Shown piece after piece: positions 15,730 through 23,614 of a stretch of DNA of 64,000 nt. The notes under the pieces are model-generated. The model did not search any database, had not been told where the DNA came from, and saw nothing but the letters and a program-made list of their open reading frames with translations. The stretch comes from Streptomyces sp. TRM70350 (GTDB taxonomy: Bacteria; Actinomycetota; Actinomycetes; Streptomycetales; Streptomycetaceae), in contig NZ_JAHUXH010000020.1 in NCBI RefSeq assembly GCF_019219825.1, positions 1 to 64,000 on the forward strand, in the 5' to 3' direction. Position 1 is the stretch's first letter. Every line of letters starts with the position of its first letter. Both the position numbers and the translations under genes were made by a program.

Positions 15730-16458
15730 CTACTCGGCGTCCCTGCGCCGCTGGGCGTGCCACCAGCCGTGCGTCAGGTCCCCATGCCCCAGCATCCGCC
15801 GGTCCGGCCCGTCGACCTCCCGCTCCTCGCGGCGCCGCCGGGCGCGCGTCGGCTTGCGCTCCACGCCCACCCCACCCCAGAAGGCGAACCCCGAGACGAT
15901 CACCCGCGGGGCGCCCGGCTCGCCCGGCACGCCGTCCTCCCGGTGGTCGAAGCCGCCCATGATGCCGATGCCGCGGACGACGACCTCGACGCCGGGCGGC
16001 ACGACGATGTTCACGCCGCCCATGATCGCCACGCAGTTGATCTCGACCTCGCGGTCGGCGAAGTACGCCTCGCGCAGATCGATCTCCCCGCCGCCCCAGA
16101 ACGTGAAGCACGTGAACCGCTTCGGCACGGTCCACCGCCCCTTGCGCTGAAACCCGGACATCACGGCGACGCCCCACGTCGAGGACCCCTCGCCCCGGGT
16201 GATCCGCTCGGCCCAACTCCCCCGCTCGGCGGGCTCCTTGACCATGGAGACCGACGGCGCCGACGCCCCGCTCCCGACCGGCAGGTCCCGCGTGATCGGC
16301 GCCAGCTCCCCGTACGTCCGTGCCTGGTACGTCGCGTCCAGCCGCTCCTCGAACTCCGCCATGTCCAGCCGCCCCTCCGCGAGGGCGTCCCGCAGGACCT
16401 CGGCGACTCGTTCACGATCGGCGTCGGAGGCACGCAGCTCCGGGGCATCGTCGGTCAT
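15730..16458 (-). CDS. DUF1707 and LiaF-like domain protein
   Basis: A 242-residue protein. Residues 5-60 are a DUF1707 domain (LRASDADRERVAEVLRDALA, GRLDMAEFEERLDATYQART), frequent at the N-terminus of actinobacterial membrane-stress proteins. The C-terminal half is a LiaF/DUF2154-like beta domain (VAVMSGFQRKGRW, EINCVAIMGGVNIVVPPGVE, GIGIMGGFDHRE). No membrane helix is present, so it is probably cytosolic. It lies just downstream of the exporter operon on the same strand and could be cotranscribed. Role unknown; LiaF relatives sense envelope stress. Confidence 0.85.
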   Translation of the reverse strand: MTDDAPELRASDADRERVAEVLRDALAEGRLDMAEFEERLDATYQARTYGELAPITRDLPVGSGASAPSVSMVKEPAERGSWAERITRGEGSSTWGVAVMSGFQRKGRWTVPKRFTCFTFWGGGEIDLREAYFADREVEINCVAIMGGVNIVVPPGVEVVVRGIGIMGGFDHREDGVPGEPGAPRVIVSGFAFWGGVGVERKPTRARRRREEREVDGPDRRMLGHGDLTHGWWHAQRRRDAE

Positions 16459-16488
16459 GGACAGCAGCCTACGTTTTCCCCGCCCCCC

Positions 16489-16539
16489 GCACTATGCGCT
16501 TGCGCTCTCCCGGCACAGCACTACGCGCTCGCCCTCTCC
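16489..16539. repeat. 29-bp-period duplication spanning the ATPase stop codon
   Basis: GCACTATGCGCTTGCGCTCT at 16489 and GCACTACGCGCTCGCCCTCT at 16518 are near-identical. On the minus strand both read GAGAG-GCGCATAGTGC-like sequence; the copy at 16518 supplies the true TAG stop of the ABC ATPase, and the copy at 16489 repeats that stop 29 bp downstream in another frame. Confidence 0.75.
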
Positions 16540-17504
16540 TCGTACATCCGGGCGATCACGGCCTCGATGTCCGGCTCCCGCACCGACAGGTCCACCAGCG
16601 GGTACTCCGCCGCGATCCGCGCCACCAGCGGCGCCGCCGACTGCGCCGCCGGGAAGGCCAGCCACTGCCGGGGCCCCTCCACCCGGACCACGCGCGCGGG
16701 CGCCGGCGCCTCGATCGGCGGCAGCTCCCGCTCCAGGTCGACGACGAGGGTCCGCTCGCTCTCCCCCGCCTCGTGCAGCCCGGCGAGCGGGCCGTCGTAC
16801 ATCAGGCGCCCGTGGTCGATGACCATCACCCGGGAGCAGAGCTGCTCGATGTCCTGGAGGTCGTGCGTGGTGAGCAGCACCGTCGTGCCCCGCTCGGCGT
16901 TGAGGTCGCGCAGGAACTCCCGCACCCTGGCCTTGGAGATGACGTCCAGGCCGATGGTGGGCTCGTCGAGGTACAGCACCTCGGGGTCGTGCAGCAGCGC
17001 CGCCGCGATGTCCCCGCGCATCCGCTGGCCGAGCGAGAGCTGCCGTACCGGCACGTCCAACAGGTCGGCGAGCTCCAGCAGTTCGACGCACCGGTCGAGG
17101 TTGGCGCGGTAACGGGCGTCGGGGATCCGGTACATGCGGTGCATCAGCCGGTAGGAGTCGATCAGCGGCAGGTCCCACCACAGTGTCGTACGCTGCCCGA
17201 ACACCACCCCGATGCGGTGCGCCAGCCGCGTCCGCTCCCGGGACGGGTCGATGCCCGCGACCCGCAGCCGCCCGCCGCTCGGGGTGAGGATGCCGGTCAG
17301 CATCTTGATCGTGGTCGACTTCCCGGCGCCGTTCGGCCCGATGTAGCCGACCATCTCGCCGCGCGCCACCCGGAACGAGATCGAGTCGACGGCCCGCACC
17401 TGCCGCCGCTCCCGCCTCAGAAAGCCGGTCTTCCTGGTTACGTCGAAGACCTTCTCGACCCGGTCGAGTTCGATGAAGCCATCCGCACCCTCGGTCACCG
17501 TCAC
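16521..17504 (-). CDS. ABC-2 exporter ATP-binding protein
   Basis: A 327-residue ATPase. Walker A is GPNGAGKSTTIKM near residue 54, signature LSLGQRMRGDIAAALLHDP near 152, Walker B VLYLDEPTIGLD near 173, and H-loop LTTHDLQD. The insertion RRERRQVRAVDSISF before Walker A marks the viologen-exporter/DUF990-associated subgroup. GTG 17504 is chosen since AGGGAG lies 8 bp upstream and the conserved region follows. It is four bp downstream of the permease gene, last in a three-gene operon with 17509 and 18341. The exported substrate is unknown. Confidence 0.92.
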   Translation of the reverse strand: MTVTEGADGFIELDRVEKVFDVTRKTGFLRRERRQVRAVDSISFRVARGEMVGYIGPNGAGKSTTIKMLTGILTPSGGRLRVAGIDPSRERTRLAHRIGVVFGQRTTLWWDLPLIDSYRLMHRMYRIPDARYRANLDRCVELLELADLLDVPVRQLSLGQRMRGDIAAALLHDPEVLYLDEPTIGLDVISKARVREFLRDLNAERGTTVLLTTHDLQDIEQLCSRVMVIDHGRLMYDGPLAGLHEAGESERTLVVDLERELPPIEAPAPARVVRVEGPRQWLAFPAAQSAAPLVARIAAEYPLVDLSVREPDIEAVIARMYEERASA

Positions 17505-17508
17505 CGGC

Positions 17509-18348
17509 CTAACTCCCTGTACTTCGATACGACTTGAGTCCGGCCCGCCAGGCCAGCCCCGCGAGCGCACAGCACGCCACCGCCACCAGCGGCGGCGCGA
17601 ACGCCAGCCACTGAGGCAGGTCCAGTGGATACGGCCGCTCCAGGACGTAACTCGCGGGCAGCCAGTTGACGAAGGCCAGCGGCAGGACGAAGGTCACCCC
17701 GCGCACCAGTTCCCTGCCGAACACGGTCGGCGGGTACTGCAGCAGCGTCGTACCGCCGTAGGTGAACGCGTTCTGCACCTCGGAGGCGTCCTGCGCCACG
17801 AACTGGAAGGCGGCACCCCCGATGAACACGGCGCAGAAGATCGCCGCCCCGCTGAGCAGCATCACCGGCATCAGCAGCACCTTCAGCGGCGTCCAGTCGA
17901 TGTCCAGCGCCGCCAGCGCGTAGCCGAGGACCAGCGCCCCCTGGATCACCCGGCCCAGGCGGCGCAGCCCGAACCGGTCGGCGGCGACCTGCGCGAGCAC
18001 CGGCGCCGGACGCACCAGCATCGTGTCCAGCGTGCCGTCCCGCACCCGGCGCCCCAGCCGGTCCATCGAGCCGATCGCCAGGTCGGCCAGCCCGAAGGCG
18101 ACGCCGCTCAGGCCGTACAGGAAGGCGATCTCGGGCAGCGTGTAGCCGCCGAGCGCGTCCACGCGGGAGAACATCAGCAGGATCGCGACGAAGTCCAGCG
18201 CGGTGGCCGCGAAGTTGCCGACGGTGGTCATGACGAAGGAGGCCCGGTAGGCCATCGTGGACTTGATCCACATGGCGACGACCAGCCCGTACGCCCGCAG
18301 CCCGTCCGCGACCCGGCCGACCTGCCTGACGTGACCGATGTCACCCAC
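17509..18348 (-). CDS. ABC-2 family permease (DUF990-like), second subunit
   Basis: A 279-residue membrane protein with about six helices, including FAATALDFVAILLMF, VLLMPVMLLSGAAIFCAVFI and WLAFAPPLVAVACCALAGLAW. The block GSMDRLGRRVRDGTLDTMLVRPAP, preceding the third helix, is typical of this permease family. It overlaps the upstream permease gene by 8 bp and is followed after four bases by the ATPase, so the three form one transporter with two different membrane subunits. Confidence 0.9.
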   Translation of the reverse strand: MGDIGHVRQVGRVADGLRAYGLVVAMWIKSTMAYRASFVMTTVGNFAATALDFVAILLMFSRVDALGGYTLPEIAFLYGLSGVAFGLADLAIGSMDRLGRRVRDGTLDTMLVRPAPVLAQVAADRFGLRRLGRVIQGALVLGYALAALDIDWTPLKVLLMPVMLLSGAAIFCAVFIGGAAFQFVAQDASEVQNAFTYGGTTLLQYPPTVFGRELVRGVTFVLPLAFVNWLPASYVLERPYPLDLPQWLAFAPPLVAVACCALAGLAWRAGLKSYRSTGS

Positions 18349-19141
18349 CCTGGACCACCACCCGCCGAGTCGCCGCCGACTGCACCAGCCGCCCCGCCGC
18401 CAGCAGCGCCACCGCCCACGCGCCCTGGAAGAGGAACGTGCCCACCGGATCGGCGTGCCCCAGCAGCACGTCCGCCGGCGCCTGGAGCAGCGACGACCAC
18501 GGCAGGGCCCGTACGACCTCGCCGAGCAGGCCGGGGAAGACGTTCAGCGGCAGCAGCATGCCCGAGCAGAAGATCCCGGTGATCATCAGCATCTGCGTCA
18601 CCCCGGTCCCGTCGAGCAGCCAGAACGCGCTCAGCGCCACCAGGTACCGGATCCCGAAGCTGACCACCATCCCGAGCAGCACCGCGACCAGACAGGCACC
18701 CCACGTGGCCGGATCCGACGGCAGCGCGACGTCGAAGAACAGCGCCCCGAACCCGAAGGGCACCACCCCGCGCCCCAGCAGCTGGAACAAGGCCCGGCCC
18801 ACGTCGCCCGCCAGCCACCAGAGTTGGAGGTCGGCCGGGCGGTACAGGTCGATCGCCACATCGCCCGTACGGATGCGCTCCATCAACTCGGTCTCGAAAC
18901 CGCCGCCCCCGATCGCGAGCGTCGACAGCAGCGCCTGCCCGAGCCACACATAGGTGACGGCCTGCGCCTGGTCGTACCCGCCGAGCTGCGGTCTCTCGTC
19001 CCACAGAGCGAGGTAGGTGTACACGAGGATCAGCCCGAAGACGGTGTTGGTGAACACCCCGGCGGCCGTGGCCGCCCGATAGGTCGCGTACCGTCGGAAA
19101 CTCCCCACCGCGACGGCCGCGTACAACCGTCCCGTGCCCAC
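18341..19141 (-). CDS. ABC-2 family permease, first subunit
   Basis: A 266-residue membrane protein, first in the operon. Helices include VFTNTVFGLILVYTYLALW, VAVLLGMVVSFGIRYLVAL, MLMITGIFCSGMLLPLNVFP and LLFQ..AWAVALLAAG. The phrase RIRTGDVAIDLYRPADLQLWWL parallels the RDGTLDTMLVRPAP block of the partner permease, so the two subunits are distant paralogues that probably heterodimerise. No substrate can be inferred; homologous systems are linked to viologen or drug efflux. Confidence 0.9.
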   Translation of the reverse strand: MGTGRLYAAVAVGSFRRYATYRAATAAGVFTNTVFGLILVYTYLALWDERPQLGGYDQAQAVTYVWLGQALLSTLAIGGGGFETELMERIRTGDVAIDLYRPADLQLWWLAGDVGRALFQLLGRGVVPFGFGALFFDVALPSDPATWGACLVAVLLGMVVSFGIRYLVALSAFWLLDGTGVTQMLMITGIFCSGMLLPLNVFPGLLGEVVRALPWSSLLQAPADVLLGHADPVGTFLFQGAWAVALLAAGRLVQSAATRRVVVQGG

Positions 19142-19327
19142 ACTGAACCACCGTCCCCGACCAGCCCGACACCGAAGCGCAGGAGCCTAGTACGCGGCCG
19201 ATCCGGCCTGCCAGGCATTTTCCGGGCGGACACGTGCCGGGATCCGGGAACGGAACGCGGGGTGCGAGAGTCTTCAGATGGGGGCGCAGATGACATACGA
19301 GGGACGACACAGGAGTCCGTGCACGAC

Positions 19328-21703
19328 ATGAGCGACGAGCCGCAGCCGCAGCAGCCGAACCAGGGCGGGCCCGGGGAGGGGGAACCCGGACGGCCCAGGC
19401 GCACCGGCTGGCGCCGGATCATTCCGACCTGGCGCGTGGTGCTGGGCACCTTCGTCATTGGCGTCCTGCTGCTGATCGGCCTGTTCTTCCTGGGCTACTC
19501 GATCGTCAAGATCCCGCCCGCGAACGCCCTGGCGACCAAGCAGAGCAACGTCTACCTGTACGCCGACGGCTCCCAGCTCGCCCGGGACGGCGAGGTCAAC
19601 CGGGAGAACGTCACCCTCGCCCAGATCTCCAAGGACGCGCAGCACGCCGTACTGGCCGCCGAGGACCGCGACTTCTACACCGAGTCCGCGATCGACCCCA
19701 AGGCGATGGTCCGCGCCGCCTGGAACACGGCCACCGGCAAGGGCAAGCAGTCGGGCTCCACGATCACCCAGCAGTACGTCAAGAACTACTACCTGGCCCA
19801 GGAACAGACGGTCACCCGGAAGGTCAAGGAGTTCTTCATCGCGATCAAGCTCGATCAGGAGAAGAGCAAGAACGACATCCTGGAGGGCTACCTCAACACC
19901 AGCTACTTCGGCCGCAACGCCTACGGCATCCAGGCCGCCGCCCAGGCCTACTACGGCATGGACGCCACCGAGCTGGACGCGGCCCGCGGCGCCTACCTCG
20001 CCGCGCTGCTGAACGCGCCCAGTGAGTACGACGTCGTCGCCCACCCGGAGAACAAGCCCGCCGCGCAGGCCCGCTGGAACTACGTCCTGGACGGCATGGT
20101 CAAGGAGGGCTGGCTGACGCGGTCCGAGCGGGCGGGCCTGAAGTTCCCGATGCCGAAGGAGGGCACCGTCTCGACCGGTATGTCCGGGCAGCGCGGCTAC
20201 ATCGTCGAGGCGGTCAAGCAGTACCTGACCGAGCACGAGATCATCGACGCGAACGCGCTGGAGGCCGGCGGCTACCGCATCACCACCACCCTGCAGAAGC
20301 CCAAGCAGGACGCCTTCGTCGAGGCCGTGAACGACCAGCTGATGTCCAAGCTGGACAAGAAGAGCCGCAAGGTCGACACCTATGTCCGCGCGGGCGGCGC
20401 CTCCGTCGACCCCAGGACCGGCGAGGTCGTCGCGATGTACGGCGGCATCGACTACGTCAAGCAGTACACCAACGGCGCCACCCGCCGGGACTTCCAGGTC
20501 GGCTCCACCTTCAAGCCGTTCGTGTTCACCTCGGCCGTCGAGAACGACGCCACCACCCAGGACGGCAGGCCGATCACCCCGAACACGTACTACGACGGCA
20601 CCAGTTCCCGCCCGGTCCAGGGCTGGAGCGGCTCCTACGCGCCGGAGAACGAGGACCACGTCGACTACGGCGACATCACCGTCCGCGAGGCCACCGACAA
20701 GTCCGTGAACTCGGTGTACGCGCAGATGGCCGTCGACGTCGGCCCCGCCAAGGTCGTCCGGACCGCCGTCGACCTGGGCCTTCCCTCCAGCACTCCGGCG
20801 CTCGGCCCGTACCCGTCCGTGGCGCTCGGCGTGGCGACCGCGAGCGTCCTCGACATGGCCGAGGCCTACGCCACCCTCGCCAACCACGGCGAGCACGGCA
20901 CGTACACCCTCGTCAAGAAGATCACCAAGGACGGGAGCGAGGACGTCCGGCTGCCCGAGCGGAAGACCACCCAGGCCGTCAGCCGCGAGGCCGCCGACAC
21001 CACGACGTCGATCCTGCGCAGCGTCGTGGAGAACGGCACCGCCACCGAAGCGCTGGCCGCCGGCCGTCCGGCGGCGGGCAAGACCGGCACGGCCGAGGAG
21101 GACCAGGCGGCCTGGTTCGCGGGCTACACCCCCGACCTGGCCACCGTGGTCGCCGTGATGGGCCAGGACCCGGTCACGGCCGACCACAAGTCGCTGTACG
21201 GCGCGATGGGCCTGGACCGCGTCAACGGCGGCGGGCCGCCCGCCAGGATCTGGGCCCAGTTCACCAAGGACGCCCTCGAAGGCACCCCGGTCACCGACTT
21301 CGACCTGCGGCTCCAGGAGGGCGCCGACGCGGTCCACACGCCCACGGCCCCGCCCGCCGACGACCAGGAGACGGACGCCCCGTCCGGTGACGGCACGCCC
21401 AGCGCCGACGGCACCCGGACCCCGGGCGAGGCGCAGGGCGGCACGGCCGACGGAGGCACGACCGGCGACGGCGGTACGCCGACCGGGGGCACGCCCACGG
21501 ACGGCGGGAACACCGGCGGGACGCCCACGGACGGGGGCACGACCTCCGACGGCGGGACGACCACGGACGGCGGAACCACCACCGGCGGGGACACGACGAC
21601 CGGCGGCGGTACGACCACCGGCGGCACCCAGGGAGGCACCACCGGCGGCGGCACGTCCACGGGCACGACGACCGGCGGCACGCCGGGCGTCCTGCGCGAG
21701 TGA
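19328..21703 (+). CDS. Class A penicillin-binding protein (transglycosylase/transpeptidase)
   Basis: A 791-residue bifunctional PBP that polymerises and crosslinks peptidoglycan outside the membrane. After a cytoplasmic Pro/Gly/Arg-rich start, one helix (VVLGTFVIGVLLLIGLFFLG) is followed by the GT51 domain with AAEDRDFYTE (catalytic Glu near 111) and GSTITQQYVKNY. The transpeptidase has SxxK in GSTFKPF (Ser near 393), SVN near 459 and KTGT near 584. The last ~130 residues are a Gly/Thr-rich low-complexity tail. ATG 19328 is used; GTG 19319 is closer to AGGAG and is an alternative. Confidence 0.93.
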   Translation: MSDEPQPQQPNQGGPGEGEPGRPRRTGWRRIIPTWRVVLGTFVIGVLLLIGLFFLGYSIVKIPPANALATKQSNVYLYADGSQLARDGEVNRENVTLAQISKDAQHAVLAAEDRDFYTESAIDPKAMVRAAWNTATGKGKQSGSTITQQYVKNYYLAQEQTVTRKVKEFFIAIKLDQEKSKNDILEGYLNTSYFGRNAYGIQAAAQAYYGMDATELDAARGAYLAALLNAPSEYDVVAHPENKPAAQARWNYVLDGMVKEGWLTRSERAGLKFPMPKEGTVSTGMSGQRGYIVEAVKQYLTEHEIIDANALEAGGYRITTTLQKPKQDAFVEAVNDQLMSKLDKKSRKVDTYVRAGGASVDPRTGEVVAMYGGIDYVKQYTNGATRRDFQVGSTFKPFVFTSAVENDATTQDGRPITPNTYYDGTSSRPVQGWSGSYAPENEDHVDYGDITVREATDKSVNSVYAQMAVDVGPAKVVRTAVDLGLPSSTPALGPYPSVALGVATASVLDMAEAYATLANHGEHGTYTLVKKITKDGSEDVRLPERKTTQAVSREAADTTTSILRSVVENGTATEALAAGRPAAGKTGTAEEDQAAWFAGYTPDLATVVAVMGQDPVTADHKSLYGAMGLDRVNGGGPPARIWAQFTKDALEGTPVTDFDLRLQEGADAVHTPTAPPADDQETDAPSGDGTPSADGTRTPGEAQGGTADGGTTGDGGTPTGGTPTDGGNTGGTPTDGGTTSDGGTTTDGGTTTGGDTTTGGGTTTGGTQGGTTGGGTSTGTTTGGTPGVLRE
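21420..21690 (+). repeat. Gly/Thr-rich coding repeat at the PBP C-terminus
   Basis: The 3' end of the PBP gene encodes about 90 residues of degenerate GGTTTDGG, GGTPTDGG and TTTGGGTTTGG units. It is in frame, low-complexity and presumably extracellular, beyond the catalytic domain. Confidence 0.85.
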
Positions 21704-21710
21704 CCCAGGA

Positions 21711-22031
21711 TCAGTGACCGGAGGTCGCCTTCAGGCCCACGACGGCGACCAGCAGCAGGCAGACGAAGAAGATCCGGGCGGCGGTGGCCGGCTCACCCAG
21801 CACCACCATGCCGAGCACCGCCGACCCGGCCGCCCCGATCCCGACCCACACGCCGTAGGCGGTACCGATGGGCAGGGACTTCGCGGCGTACGCGAGCAGC
21901 AGCATGCTGGCGACGATGCCGGCGCCGGTGAACAGGCTGGGGACGAGCCGGGTGAAACCGTCGGTGTACTTCATCCCGACCGACCAGCCGACCTCCAGCA
22001 CACCGGCGATGATCAGCAGAACCCAGGCCAT
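21711..22031 (-). CDS. sugE: Small multidrug resistance (SMR) exporter, guanidinium exporter type
   Basis: A 106-residue four-helix SMR protein. The essential Glu-13 is in GVLEVGWSVGMKYTDGF, and the helix 2-3 block YAAKSLPIGTAYGVWVGIGA is typical. GMKYTDGF after the first helix is a mark of the SugE/Gdx branch, which exchanges guanidinium for protons. ATG 22031 has GGAGG eight bases upstream; the longer frame runs into the riboswitch. The guanidine-III riboswitch just upstream directly supports guanidinium as the substrate. Convergent with the PBP gene. Confidence 0.93.
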   Translation of the reverse strand: MAWVLLIIAGVLEVGWSVGMKYTDGFTRLVPSLFTGAGIVASMLLLAYAAKSLPIGTAYGVWVGIGAAGSAVLGMVVLGEPATAARIFFVCLLLVAVVGLKATSGH

Positions 22032-22069
22032 GAGAGGCACCTCCGAGAGACGGGCGGACTGACGGGGAT

Positions 22070-22112
22070 GCGTCGTCTTTGCCTTCAACCCGGTACGGCG
22101 CGTCTCGTCGGG
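22070..22112 (-). ncRNA. Guanidine-III (ykkC-III) riboswitch
   Basis: Minus-strand sequence CCCGACGAGACGCGCCGTAC followed by CGGGTTGAAGGCAAAGACGACGC-like residues reproduces the guanidine-III class, known from Thermobifida fusca: CCCG pairs with CGGG as P1, and ACGACGC pairs with GCGCCGU (one mismatch) as the pseudoknot. It ends about 38 nt before the ATG of the SMR exporter, and the last pairing partner is close to the ribosome site GGAGG, so ligand binding could control access to it. Matched from memory; not searched. Confidence 0.85.
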
Positions 22113-22141
22113 TGCCTCTCCACGGTAGCAAGGGGCAGACC

Positions 22142-22173
22142 AAAGGGCTGGTGAGGTGCGTCACCAGCCCTTT
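22142..22173. terminator. Terminator hairpin between the GroES-like gene and the riboswitch
   Basis: AAAGGGCTGGTGA (22142-22154) pairs perfectly with TCACCAGCCCTTT (22161-22173) across a six-base loop, ending in a short T run on either strand. It ends the GroES-like transcript and insulates the riboswitch promoter. Confidence 0.8.
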
Positions 22174-22184
22174 CGTACCCGCTT

Positions 22185-22217
22185 GACCTACAGGTGACCC
22201 ACAGGTGACCTACAGAT
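22185..22217. repeat. 11-bp tandem repeat, three copies, spanning the GroES-like stop codon
   Basis: GACCTACAGGT, GACCCACAGGT and GACCTACAGAT follow each other without gaps. On the minus strand the gene stop TAG is in the copy at 22207, and the copy at 22185 repeats it 22 bp later; the middle copy has lost it. Confidence 0.75.
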
Positions 22218-22566
22218 ACAGCCCCGTGGAGTCCTCGGACCCCTCGAACCGGTCCGCGGCCACCGCGTGCAGGTCGCGCTCGCGCATCAGGACGTACGCG
22301 ACACCGCGCACCTCCACCTCCGCGCGGTCCTCCGGGTCGTACAGGACCCGGTCGCCCGGCTCCACGGTCCGTACGTTCTGCCCCACCGCGACGACCTCCG
22401 CCCACGCCAGCCGACGGCCCACGGCCGCCGTGGCGGGGATCAGGATGCCGCCGCCGGAACGCCGCTCGCCCTCGCTGGTGTCCTGCCGCACGAGCACACG
22501 GTCGTGCAGCATCCGGATCGGGAGCTTGTCGGGATGGGTGCTGTGGTCGTTTCTGTTACCGCTCAC
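22210..22566 (-). CDS. GroES-like co-chaperonin family protein
   Basis: A 118-residue protein of the chaperonin-10 fold: LPIRMLHDRVLVRQDTSEGE, GGGILIPATAAVGRRLAWAE, VVAVGQNVRTVEPGDRVLYD and a DLHAVAAD end. It keeps the GGILIP mobile-loop-like segment and the VGPG-like turn, but is longer and more divergent than true GroES, and no groEL is adjacent. Streptomyces usually have such a stand-alone Cpn10-like gene beside a DUF3618 gene, as here. Whether it binds GroEL is unknown. Confidence 0.85.
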   Translation of the reverse strand: MSGNRNDHSTHPDKLPIRMLHDRVLVRQDTSEGERRSGGGILIPATAAVGRRLAWAEVVAVGQNVRTVEPGDRVLYDPEDRAEVEVRGVAYVLMRERDLHAVAADRFEGSEDSTGLYL

Positions 22567-22610
22567 GCCCTTGAACCTACCTGCATTCGAGGAATCCGTA
22601 CGCCGGTGGG

Positions 22611-22940
22611 TCAGCGCTTGCGGCGCCGGGGGCCGAGAACGAGCAGGCCGACGACACCGACGGCGACGAGTGCGGCGGGCAGCACGCGCGCCATCCGGAG
22701 CGAGCCGTTCTCGTCGACGAACTGCGCCTTGACGTCGCTCACCGCCCGGTTGACCTGAACGTAGGCCCGCCCGAGGGAGTGATCGACATTCGCCACGACC
22801 TTGGCCTTGGCATCCCCCACGATCGTCTTCGGGTGCACCCGCACCCCGATCTCGTCGAGCGTCTCGGCCAGCGCTTCGCGGCGGCGCCTGATGTCCGCCT
22901 CGATCTGCGCCGGGGTTCTGGTGTCCGACGTGTCCGCCAC
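22611..22940 (-). CDS. DUF3618 family membrane-associated protein
   Basis: A 109-residue protein. The N-terminal DUF3618 signature is clear: RTPAQIEADIRRRREALAET, LDEIGVRVHPKTIVGDAK. A C-terminal helix (VLPAALVAVGVVGLLVLG) with a basic RRRKR end anchors it in the membrane with the N-terminus inside. GTG 22940 has GGAGG seven bases upstream, which decides it over the longer frame. The role is unknown; the family is widespread in actinobacteria. Confidence 0.88.
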   Translation of the reverse strand: MADTSDTRTPAQIEADIRRRREALAETLDEIGVRVHPKTIVGDAKAKVVANVDHSLGRAYVQVNRAVSDVKAQFVDENGSLRMARVLPAALVAVGVVGLLVLGPRRRKR

Positions 22941-23033
22941 CGTACGGCCTCCGAAGTCTTCTGATGCTGTTCCGAACAGTCTGTCAGTTCTCTGGGCGAC
23001 CGCGTTGTCAGGACCCCCGGTTACGCTGGATCG

Positions 23034-23501
23034 ATGAGCGAACGACTCCAGCCCGGGGACGTGGCCCCCGCCTTCACCCTGCCCGACGCCGACGGCAACG
23101 AGGTGTCCCTCTCGGACCACAAGGGCCGCAAGGTCATCGTCTACTTCTACCCCGCGGCGCTGACGCCCGGCTGCACCAAGCAGGCCTGCGACTTCACCGA
23201 CAACCTCGACCTGCTGGCCGGCGCGGGCTACGACGTGATCGGCATCTCACCGGACAAGCCCGAGAAGCTGTCGAAGTTCCGCGACAAGGAGTCCCTGAAG
23301 GTCACCCTGCTCGCCGACCCCGACAAGCAGGTGCTGGAGTCGTACGGCGCCTTCGGCGAGAAGAAGCTCTACGGCAAGACGGTCGTCGGCGTCATCCGCT
23401 CCACGGTGATCGTCGACGAGGAGGGCAAGGTCGAACGCGCCCTCTACAACGTCAAGGCAACCGGCCACGTGGCCAAGATCATCAAGGATCTGGGGATCTG
23501 A
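23034..23501 (+). CDS. bcp: Thioredoxin-dependent peroxiredoxin, Bcp/PrxQ type
   Basis: A 155-residue cytosolic peroxidase that reduces hydrogen and organic peroxides with thioredoxin. The active site is YPAALTPGCTKQACDF: peroxidatic Cys-47 preceded by Thr-44, and resolving Cys-52 five residues later, which defines the alpha-type PrxQ with an intramolecular disulfide. Usual family length. It is divergent from the DUF3618 gene with fewer than 100 bp between, and ends at a strong hairpin terminator. Confidence 0.95.
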   Translation: MSERLQPGDVAPAFTLPDADGNEVSLSDHKGRKVIVYFYPAALTPGCTKQACDFTDNLDLLAGAGYDVIGISPDKPEKLSKFRDKESLKVTLLADPDKQVLESYGAFGEKKLYGKTVVGVIRSTVIVDEEGKVERALYNVKATGHVAKIIKDLGI

Positions 23502-23520
23502 GAGCACGACGAGTGCGCTG

Positions 23521-23556
23521 AGCGGCTCGTACCGGGGTGGCCCGGTACGAGCCGCT
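23521..23556. terminator. Terminator after bcp
   Basis: A 16-bp perfect stem, AGCGGCTCGTACCGGG (23521-23536) with CCCGGTACGAGCCGCT (23541-23556), GTGG loop, followed by TTT. The strongest terminator in the window. Confidence 0.9.
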
Positions 23557-23614
23557 TTGCATTTCGAGCGTGACCGTCCGATAAGCGGTTCGTTGCTTCA
23601 CACGGGCTGCGAAC

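Noticed and set aside
22611..23120. 60-codon N-terminal extension of the DUF3618 gene
   Set aside because: The extension overlaps the bcp promoter region; GTG 22940 has a clear ribosome site and the domain starts right after it.
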